NCBI RefSeq assembly: GCF_016107685.1
Contig: NZ_JABASY010000001.1
Coordinates: 462,187 to 526,186, forward strand
Source: Brevibacterium yomogidense
GTDB taxonomy: Bacteria > Actinomycetota > Actinomycetes > Actinomycetales > Brevibacteriaceae
Length of the DNA stretch: 64,000 bases
Direction of reading: 5' to 3'
Positions within the stretch are counted from its first letter, which is position 1, and each line of letters begins with the position of its first letter. The position numbers and the translations under genes were made by a program. The notes beneath the pieces were generated by a model, which made no database searches, was not told the DNA's origin, and was given only the letters and a program-made list of their open reading frames with translations. Shown here piece by piece: positions 58,327-64,000 of this stretch.

Positions 58327-60765
58327 ATGACCGACCACCCCGCGCACGATGCCCACCCCGTCCACGACGACGAGCGCGTCCAGTTCGAGACGTCCATGCA
58401 GGTCGACCCGCCCACGGCGAACGATCGGCCGCTGCGGGCCTCGGCCAGCACTGAGGTGCTCGACGAGATCGCGCAGCGGGTGCTGTGGCTCGCGACGTCG
58501 ATCATCGACGCTGCGAACCGGGGCCGGGAGAACACGGACGGGGTGAAGGTGGGCGGCCATCAGTCGTCGTCCGCGTCGATGGTGGGCATCATGACGGCGC
58601 TCTACCTCACGCAGCTGACCGCCCACGACCGCGTGTCGGTGAAGCCCCACGCCTCTCCGGTCCTCCACGCGCTCAACTACCTCCTGGGCGACCTCGACGA
58701 GACATGGCTCACGACCCTGCGCGCGAAGGGCGGGCTGCAGCCCTACCCGTCGCGCACGAAGGACCCGGACACCGTCGACTTCTCGACCGGGTCCGTGGGC
58801 ATCGGGGCGACCGCACCGCTGTGGGCGGCGCTGTCCCACCGCTACCTCCAGGACCGCTTCCCCGATTCCACGCCTCCTGCCGGCCGCTTCTATTCGCTGC
58901 TGGGAGACGCGGAGCTGGACGAGGGCGCCGTCTGGGAGGCGATCATCGACCCGGAGGTCCGCAGTCTGGGCGAGGCCGTCTGGGTCGTCGACCTCAACCG
59001 GCAGTCGTTGGACCGCGTCATCCCCGACGTGCAGATCCAGCGCCTGCAGGGCATGTTCGCCGCCGCGGACTGGCAGGTCATCACTCTCACGTGGGGCCAG
59101 CGCATCAGCGCCCTCTTCGCCCAGACCGGCGGCGACGTCTTCGAGCAGCGCATGCGCGACATGCCGAACGAGGAGTACCAGCGGCTGCTGCGCTCCCACC
59201 CGGACGAGGTGCGCGACCGCCTGCTCGCCGGCCTCGACGGCAAGGATCGCGACACCCTCGCGGAGCTGCTGCGGCCCCACACCGGCGCGGACCTCGCGGA
59301 GATCGTCCGCGACCTCGCCGGCCACGACCTCGCGCAACTGGTCGACGCGTTCGGCCGCATCGACGACACCCGGCCCACCGTGATCTTCGCGTACACGATC
59401 AAGGGCCGCGGCCTCGCGACGGAGGGGCACCCCGGCAACCACGCAGCCCAGCTGACAGGTGAGCAGATGGCGGAACTGGCGGAGGCCTCGGGCGCGGATC
59501 CTTCCGACCCCTGGCGCCGGTTCGAGGACGGGACCCCCGCCGCCGAGGCCCTGGCCACCGCTGCGGCCCGCCTCCGCCGCGATGCTGTGGAGACGCAGGC
59601 GGCTCCCGCGTTCCCGGTGGAGCTGGGCTACTCGCCGAAGGCGACGACCTCGACCCAGGCGGCGCTGGGCCGGTTCCTGTCCGACCTGCACCGCGCACAG
59701 CCGGAGGTCGCGGACCACGTGGTGACGCTCAGCCCGGACGTCGCGACCTCGACGAACCTGGGCGGATGGATCAACAAGACCGGCGTCTGGTCGATCGCGG
59801 GGCGGGCGGACTGGTTCGCCGACGACCGCGAGCGCGTCATGCGGTGGCGGGAGACCGCGGCCGGCCAGCACATCGAGCTGGGCATCGCGGAGGTCAACCT
59901 CGTCTCACTCGCGGGTGAGCTCGGGTCGACCGGCCAGCGGTGGGGGAGGAACCTGCTGCCGATCGCGACGATCTACGACCCCTTCATCAACCGGGCGCTG
60001 GAGCCGTGGACGTTCAGCCTGTACGCGGGTGGCCGGTCGATCGTCGTCGGAACGCCGTCGGGCGTGACGCTCGCACCGGAGGGCGGTGCACACCAGTCGT
60101 TCAACACCCCGTCGGTCACCCTCGAGGTGCCGGGGCTCACCAGCTGGGAGCCCGCGTTCGCGCAGGACCTCGAGTGGACGCTGCTCGAGGCGATGCGCCG
60201 GCTGGGTCTGCCGGAGTCCGACGGGGGCGAGGCCGCGTACTTCCGGCTGAGCACGCGACCCGTCGACCAGTCGCTCGCCCGAGTGCCCGACGACCCGGTC
60301 CTGCGGGAGCGCCGCCGCCGCGGCGTCCTGGCGGGCGGCTACCGGCTGAGCGAGCATCCGGCGTCGGAGGACGCGGTGACGCTCGTGGGTGCGGGCGCGA
60401 TCATGACCGAGGTGCTCGCAGCGGCCGCACGGCTGGAAGGGCTGGGCGTGCGCGCGGGGGTCGTCTGCGTGACGAGCCCGTCCCTCCTGTTCCGCTCGAT
60501 GCAGGACCGCACCGACGTGGCGGTGTCCCGCCGGAGCGCGATCGTCGACGAACTGTTCCCCTCCGACGCGCCGGCACCGCTGGTGACGGTCATGGACGGA
60601 CACCCGCACACACTCGCCTTCCTCGCGGGGGTCCGCGGCGACCGCACGCGTAACCTGGGGGTGACCCGGTTCGGCGAGGCCTCGTCCGTGGCGGAGGCTC
60701 ATCGGCTGCACGGCATCGATGCGGACTCCGTCACAGGGGCGGCGCTGGACCTCACCGGGCGGTGA
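58327..60765 (+). CDS. thiamine-diphosphate 2-oxoacid dehydrogenase E1-like (homodimeric AceE/transketolase type)
   Basis: An 812-residue protein related to the single-chain pyruvate dehydrogenase E1 and transketolases. The TPP/Mg motif is GDAELDEGAVWEAI…LNRQSLD (about residues 198-235). The pyrimidine-domain Glu lies in HIELGIAEVNLVSLAG, with TLAPEGGAHQSFNTPS after it. It is about 75-100 residues shorter than AceE. It sits 98 bases downstream of acdS and is probably co-transcribed. 2-oxobutyrate from ACC could be its substrate (inference). No E2/E3 genes are next to it, so it would rely on subunits elsewhere or act as a transketolase-like or decarboxylating enzyme. GGAGGGGACG precedes ATG 58327. 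Confidence 0.85.
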   Translation: MTDHPAHDAHPVHDDERVQFETSMQVDPPTANDRPLRASASTEVLDEIAQRVLWLATSIIDAANRGRENTDGVKVGGHQSSSASMVGIMTALYLTQLTAHDRVSVKPHASPVLHALNYLLGDLDETWLTTLRAKGGLQPYPSRTKDPDTVDFSTGSVGIGATAPLWAALSHRYLQDRFPDSTPPAGRFYSLLGDAELDEGAVWEAIIDPEVRSLGEAVWVVDLNRQSLDRVIPDVQIQRLQGMFAAADWQVITLTWGQRISALFAQTGGDVFEQRMRDMPNEEYQRLLRSHPDEVRDRLLAGLDGKDRDTLAELLRPHTGADLAEIVRDLAGHDLAQLVDAFGRIDDTRPTVIFAYTIKGRGLATEGHPGNHAAQLTGEQMAELAEASGADPSDPWRRFEDGTPAAEALATAAARLRRDAVETQAAPAFPVELGYSPKATTSTQAALGRFLSDLHRAQPEVADHVVTLSPDVATSTNLGGWINKTGVWSIAGRADWFADDRERVMRWRETAAGQHIELGIAEVNLVSLAGELGSTGQRWGRNLLPIATIYDPFINRALEPWTFSLYAGGRSIVVGTPSGVTLAPEGGAHQSFNTPSVTLEVPGLTSWEPAFAQDLEWTLLEAMRRLGLPESDGGEAAYFRLSTRPVDQSLARVPDDPVLRERRRRGVLAGGYRLSEHPASEDAVTLVGAGAIMTEVLAAAARLEGLGVRAGVVCVTSPSLLFRSMQDRTDVAVSRRSAIVDELFPSDAPAPLVTVMDGHPHTLAFLAGVRGDRTRNLGVTRFGEASSVAEAHRLHGIDADSVTGAALDLTGR

Positions 60766-60769
60766 CGTG

Positions 60770-60791
60770 CGGCGCACCGAGGGGTGCGCCG
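60770..60791 (+). terminator. hairpin between E1-like gene and GntR gene
   Basis: A perfect 9-bp stem CGGCGCACC/GGTGCGCCG with loop GAGG, five bases after the stop. No T-run. It may limit read-through into the regulator gene. Confidence 0.5.
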
Positions 60792-60831
60792 GGCGACCGC
60801 TGACTGTGGACGGAAGAGTGACGGCAGAAGA

Positions 60832-61605
60832 ATGACGACGGAGGACGCGAGCGTCTACGACCTCATCCGCGCGAAGATCGTGCGGAACGAGATTCCACCG
60901 GGCGAGAAGATCACGATCGACTCGCTCGTGCAGGAACTGGGGGTCTCGCAGACCCCCGTGCGGGAGGCGCTCCACCATCTCGAGGGGGACGGGCTCGTCG
61001 AACGCGCGAAAGGGCGCGGGTACTCGACGACCGCGCTGCTGGACGAGACGGAGTTCCGGCACATGTTCGAAGTGCGGATGCTCCTGGAGCCGTGGTCCGC
61101 ACGCGTCCTGTCCGTCGACCGGATGACGAACCCGGGGGACCGGCTGGGTCGCCTGGTCGGCGACTTCCGCGGCGCGGGCGCGACCACCCGCACGGACCTC
61201 GCCGCCCACGACGAGGAGTTCCACGCGCTCGTCCAGCGGTCCACGGGCAACGCGTTCCTCGCCTCCGCATTCGGGAGCCTCCACGCGCAGCTGCACCTGT
61301 TCCGCCTCTACGGGGACGACATCGAGGGCACGCAGATGCTCACGGACCACGCGGACGCGACACTCGAGGAGCACGCTGCGATCGCCGCGGCGATCGCAGC
61401 GTGCCGCCCGGAGGAGGCGGAGCAGGCGATGCGCCTGCACCTGGCGAACTCGCTGGAGCGGTTCGTCCCCCAGATCGAAGGGCGCACATCCGGCCGCCCG
61501 GGCCTGGACCGTGTGCCCACGGGCCGGATCCTGCCGGCAGATCGCACGGGGGCGGCAGATCGCACGGGGGCGGCACGACGGACCCTCCCGCTAGCGGAGA
61601 GATGA
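60832..61605 (+). CDS. GntR-family (FCD) regulator
   Basis: A 257-residue regulator. The winged helix (about 1-75: VYDLIRAKIVRNEIPPGEKITIDSLVQELGVSQTPVREALHHLEGDG) is followed by an FCD sensor domain (about 85-220; DEEFHALV, EEHAAIAAAI). The C-terminal tail contains an exact 18-bp tandem repeat (61535-61552, 61553-61570) giving ADRTGA twice. It lies between the E1-like gene and the fucose-type genes, preceding the latter by 162 bases with repeated CTATACA sites between. It could govern either set; the repeats favour the downstream one. ATG 60832, AGAAG upstream. Confidence 0.88.
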   Translation: MTTEDASVYDLIRAKIVRNEIPPGEKITIDSLVQELGVSQTPVREALHHLEGDGLVERAKGRGYSTTALLDETEFRHMFEVRMLLEPWSARVLSVDRMTNPGDRLGRLVGDFRGAGATTRTDLAAHDEEFHALVQRSTGNAFLASAFGSLHAQLHLFRLYGDDIEGTQMLTDHADATLEEHAAIAAAIAACRPEEAEQAMRLHLANSLERFVPQIEGRTSGRPGLDRVPTGRILPADRTGAADRTGAARRTLPLAER

Positions 61606-61626
61606 GCGCCCGCGCCACCAGGCGAT

Positions 61627-61653
61627 CTATACAAAATCTCGCTTTCCTATACA
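61627..61653 (+). promoter_or_regulatory. direct CTATACA repeats, candidate operator/promoter
   Basis: CTATACA occurs at 61627-61633 and 61647-61653, exactly 20 bases (two helical turns) apart, in an AT-rich patch upstream of the hydrolase gene. This fits side-by-side binding of a regulator dimer pair; the downstream TATACA could also be a -10 element. Confidence 0.45.
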
Positions 61654-61767
61654 GTTGTGGGGAAGGCTCGCGTGCCGTGGCGTGGTCGCGGATCCTCCTG
61701 GGCCTGCACCTCATCAGCCTGCATCCCATCCGGCCTGCATCTCGTACCCGGTGAAAGGAAACATCTC

Positions 61768-62616
61768 ATGAAGCTGTGGACATCAGGACCCAAGGGCGCG
61801 GAGACGCCCGTCGTCACGATCGACGGCAAGGACTTCGACGCCTCGCCTGTCACCGGTGCGTTCGATCCGGCGTTCTTCGCCGGCGGCGGGCCGGACAAGC
61901 TCCGCGCAGCGGTGGAAGCGGGCGACCTCACGGCATTCTCGGCGGAGGACGGCGCGCGGATCGGATCCCCGCTGGCGCGGCCACAGGCGGTCATCTGCAT
62001 CGGTCAGAACTACGCGGCCCACGCTGCGGAGTCCGGCTCGGAGCCGCCGGAGAACCCCATCGTCTTCTTCAAGCACCCCAACACCCTCGCGGGCCCCTAC
62101 GACGAGGCGTTCATCCCGAAGAACGCGCAGAAGACCGACTGGGAGGTGGAGCTGGGCGTCGTCATCGGCAAGCAGGTCTCCTACCTCGAGTCGAAGGACC
62201 AGGCGGCAGAGGCGATCGCCGGCTACGTCGTGGCGAACGACCTGTCGGAGCGCGCCTTCCAGGCCGAGGTGTCAGGCGGCCAGTGGTCCAAGGGCAAGAG
62301 TGCTCCGGGCTTCTCCCCGCTGGGACCCTGGATCGTCACGGCGGACGACATCGATCCGCACGCGCTGGGGATCCGCAGCTGGGTCAACGGCGAGGTCCGC
62401 CAGGACTCCAACACGCGCGACATGATCTTCGACGTCGAGGCGATCGTCCTCGACCTCAGCCAGTACATGCAGCTGGAGCCCGGAGACGTCATCCTCACCG
62501 GCACCCCGGAGGGCGTCGCGCTCTCCGGTCGCTTCCCGTACCTGAAGGCGGGCGACGTCGTCGAGGTCGAGATCGAGGGGCTGGGCCGCCAGCGCCAGGT
62601 CTTCTCCCAGGCCTGA
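61768..62616 (+). CDS. fumarylacetoacetate hydrolase family enzyme, probable 2,4-diketo-3-deoxy-L-fuconate hydrolase
   Basis: A 282-residue FAH-fold enzyme. The C-terminal catalytic domain has CIGQNYAAHAAE, IVFFKHPNTLAGPYDEAF, DWEVELGVVIGK (metal-binding acidic residues), GYVVANDLSERAFQ, SPLGPWIV and GTPEGVALSG. Next to an SDR and an L-fuconate dehydratase, this matches the hydrolase of the non-phosphorylating L-fucose route, which splits the 2,4-diketo acid to pyruvate and L-lactate. The FAH fold alone also fits ureidoglycolate or acylpyruvate hydrolases, so the substrate is inferred from context. GAAAGGAAA lies before ATG 61768. Confidence 0.85.
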   Translation: MKLWTSGPKGAETPVVTIDGKDFDASPVTGAFDPAFFAGGGPDKLRAAVEAGDLTAFSAEDGARIGSPLARPQAVICIGQNYAAHAAESGSEPPENPIVFFKHPNTLAGPYDEAFIPKNAQKTDWEVELGVVIGKQVSYLESKDQAAEAIAGYVVANDLSERAFQAEVSGGQWSKGKSAPGFSPLGPWIVTADDIDPHALGIRSWVNGEVRQDSNTRDMIFDVEAIVLDLSQYMQLEPGDVILTGTPEGVALSGRFPYLKAGDVVEVEIEGLGRQRQVFSQA

Positions 62617-62661
62617 GCCGTCTCCGACACCCCACCACTCCACACTCCCGAGGAGAACTCC

Positions 62662-63411
62662 ATGGCATTCGACATGACCGGCCTGACCGCCGTCGTCACC
62701 GGCGGCGCGTCCGGGATCGGCGCGGCCACTGCGGCGGAACTCGCGCAGCTGGGCGCGAACGTCGCCGTCTTCGACCTCAACACGGCGGGCGTGACCGAAC
62801 ACTTCGCGCAGACGGTCGACATCACCGACGACGCGTCCGTGCGGGCGGGCGTCGACGCGGTCGTCGCCCAGTTCGGCGGCATCGACGTGGTCGTCAACAA
62901 CGCCGGGATCGGCGCGCAGGGATCCGTCGAGGACAACGCCGACGAGGAGTGGCACCGCGTCCTCGACGTGAACGTGCTGGGCATCGTCCGCGTCACACGC
63001 GCCGCGCTGCCGCACCTGCGGAAGTCCGCGCACGCCGCGGTCGTCAACACCTGCTCGGTCGCCGCCACCGCAGGGCTCCCGCAGCGCGCGCTGTACTCGG
63101 CGTCGAAGGGCGCCGTCTACTCGCTCACGCTCGCGATGGCGGCGGACCACCTGCGTGAGGGCATCCGCGTCAACTGCGTGAACCCCGGCACCGCGGACAC
63201 CCCGTGGGTGGGGCGCCTGCTCGATTCCGCGCCGGATCCCGCCGCGGAGCGGGCTGCGCTGAGCGCACGCCAGCCCAGCGGTCGCCTGGTGACCGCGGAC
63301 GAGGTCGCGGCGGCCATCGCGTACCTGGCGTCGCCTGCCGCTTCTGCCGTGTCCGGCACGTCGATCGCGGTCGACGGCGGGATGCAGGGGCTGCGCCTCC
63401 GGGCCGAATGA
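62662..63411 (+). CDS. SDR, probable L-fucose or 2-keto-3-deoxy-L-fuconate dehydrogenase
   Basis: A 249-residue classical SDR with intact motifs: TGGASGIGAAT (residues 12-22), DITDD, VVNNAGIGA, NTCSVAAT (catalytic Ser), YSASK, CVNPGTADTPWVGRLL and SGTSIAVDGG. The PGTADTPWVGRLL segment is typical of the 2-keto-3-deoxy-L-fuconate or L-fucose dehydrogenase clade (recall, not verified). It is 45 bases downstream of the hydrolase and preceded by GAGGAG, so the two form an operon. A strong terminator follows. Confidence 0.85.
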   Translation: MAFDMTGLTAVVTGGASGIGAATAAELAQLGANVAVFDLNTAGVTEHFAQTVDITDDASVRAGVDAVVAQFGGIDVVVNNAGIGAQGSVEDNADEEWHRVLDVNVLGIVRVTRAALPHLRKSAHAAVVNTCSVAATAGLPQRALYSASKGAVYSLTLAMAADHLREGIRVNCVNPGTADTPWVGRLLDSAPDPAAERAALSARQPSGRLVTADEVAAAIAYLASPAASAVSGTSIAVDGGMQGLRLRAE

Positions 63412-63452
63412 GGCACCACCGCCCCGTGCGGTGAGCTTGCGGCCCGATGGGG

Positions 63453-63515
63453 CCGTGCAGCGGCGGCGATCTGGCCGTCCGGTGAGCTGTGCAACGGCGG
63501 TGATCTGACGGTCCG
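63453..63515. repeat. imperfect 29-bp direct repeat downstream of the SDR
   Basis: 63453-63481 and 63487-63515 differ at about six positions (GTGCA(G/A)CGGCGG(C/T)GATCTG core). They occupy the gap before the terminator, together with related degenerate words. Non-coding. Confidence 0.6.
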
Positions 63516-63526
63516 CTGGGCCGTGC

Positions 63527-63570
63527 GACGGGCGGCTCCCGACATCGGGAGGCGCCCGTCGTCGTTCTCT
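63527..63570 (+). terminator. strong terminator after the hydrolase-SDR operon
   Basis: 16-base arms (63527-63542, 63545-63560) pair with one mismatch around a minimal loop, followed by GTCGTTCTCT. It separates the hydrolase-SDR unit from the dehydratase gene. Confidence 0.8.
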
Positions 63571-63590
63571 GACAGGTGAAGCGGGTCACT

Positions 63591-63676
63591 TTGACGGCGT
63601 AGACATCCTATGTTTAACTGCGAACTGAGTCACTCCGGTGCGTTTCGACACTGAAAGCGCCGTAGACATGGGATGT
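63591..63676 (+). promoter_or_regulatory. L-fuconate dehydratase promoter with paired palindromic operators
   Basis: TTGACG (63591-63596) and TTAACT (63614-63619) are spaced 17 bases as -35/-10. The spacer is filled by CGTAGACATcctATGT (63598-63613). The same sequence with ggg in the middle recurs at 63661-63676, 63 bases (six helical turns) on. Each carries the palindrome ACAT-N3-ATGT. A repressor bound at both sites would block RNA polymerase and could loop the DNA. Confidence 0.55.
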
Positions 63677-63712
63677 GTGCGGAAATCGCACGAACGCTGA
63701 AAGCAGAGGCGC

Positions 63713-64000
63713 ATGAGCTACATCGTCGACATCGACGTCCACGACGTCCGATTCCCCACTTCGCGCGAACTCGACGGTTCCGACGCGATGAACCCGGACC
63801 CGGACTACTCCGCCGCGTACCTGGTCGTCCGCACGGACGCGGGTGACGGCCATGACGGCCACGGGTTCGTCTTCACGATCGGCCGCGGCAACGACGTGGA
63901 GTGCGCGGCGATCTCCGCGCTCGCGACCACGCTCGTGGGGCGTGAGGTCGAACCGATCCTCGACGACATGGGCGCCTTCTGGCGCGAACTCGTCCACGAC
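63713..64000 (+). CDS. fucD: L-fuconate dehydratase, 5' part only
   Basis: The frame from ATG 63713 is open to the window edge (96 codons). The N-terminal capping domain of an enolase-superfamily acid-sugar dehydratase is visible: [47 protein letters not shown] and a [13 protein letters not shown] segment, closely resembling L-fuconate dehydratases. The catalytic barrel lies outside. It would convert L-fuconate to 2-keto-3-deoxy-L-fuconate, the substrate for the SDR upstream. AGAGGCGC precedes the ATG. It has its own promoter with paired operators. Confidence 0.88.
   Translation, partial: MSYIVDIDVHDVRFPTSRELDGSDAMNPDPDYSAAYLVVRTDAGDGHDGHGFVFTIGRGNDVECAAISALATTLVGREVEPILDDMGAFWRELVHD

Noticed and set aside
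63412-63526. Short coding frame downstream of the SDR
   Set aside because: The region consists of imperfect direct repeats without a start signal or codon bias, followed by a terminator.

Overview
This is a chromosomal segment of a high-GC Gram-positive actinobacterium. The evidence is the strongly GC-biased third codon position, many GTG starts, GTGA/ATGA start-stop overlaps, the fhaA-fhaB-pstP signalling order, and tRNA genes of which one lacks an encoded CCA. A choice-of-anchor G type surface protein would fit Brevibacterium-like or other Micrococcales/Corynebacteriales genera, but the genus cannot be fixed from this sequence.

Layout. 1-2.6 kb (minus): FHA proteins FhaA and FhaB and a PP2C phosphatase that runs off the left edge. 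2.9 kb: tRNA-Leu(CAG) with a strong terminator. 3.1-7.4 kb (minus): a bacterial Hen1-Pnkp RNA-repair operon. 7.4-10.1 kb: a hemerythrin-like protein, a malate/L-lactate dehydrogenase family enzyme and a LysR regulator. 10.2-10.9 kb: two paralogous ~64-residue membrane proteins. 11-14.3 kb: an AGCS amino-acid:cation symporter and an MgtE Mg2+ transporter, converging on a 15-bp hairpin.

14.4-27.1 kb is a molybdenum-cofactor region: modA and a fused modB-modC permease/ATPase, moeA, moaD and moaA on the minus strand; then an MFS carrier, a second moeA, moaC, a mogA-moaE fusion, a ThiF/MoeB-rhodanese fusion and fdhD on the plus strand. A lower-GC secreted protein, a short-chain reductase (SDR) and an enoyl-CoA hydratase family gene follow.

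31.3-45.4 kb is a selenium/formate module: an oxalate/formate-type MFS carrier divergent from a three-gene formate dehydrogenase operon. The alpha subunit has an in-frame TGA (selenocysteine, codon 189) with a downstream SECIS-like hairpin. selD, tRNA-Sec (anticodon TCA), selA and selB follow, so the window carries molybdate uptake, most of Moco synthesis, cofactor sulfuration (FdhD), selenocysteine synthesis and insertion, and the enzyme that uses them. No mobA, and no further selenoprotein, is visible.

45.6-56.8 kb is mixed accessory content: hypothetical proteins, MFS and ABC transporters, an AraC regulator divergent from an efflux-type MFS, a TIGR01777 protein, a class I amidotransferase and a siderophore-interacting protein behind a DtxR/IdeR-like box. 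57.2-60.8 kb holds an ACC deaminase and a thiamine-diphosphate 2-oxoacid dehydrogenase E1-like protein, flanked by GntR regulators. 61.8 kb to the right edge is a non-phosphorylating L-fucose-type pathway: an FAH-family hydrolase, an SDR and L-fuconate dehydratase (cut by the edge).

The main non-coding signals are a palindromic repeat family with one intergenic copy and one copy inside the MoeB-rhodanese coding sequence; a 19-bp perfect hairpin with extra repeats between selD and tRNA-Sec; an iron-box-plus-terminator unit at 31.0-31.3 kb that may be a small RNA; and several short tandem repeats, two of them overlapping stop codons.
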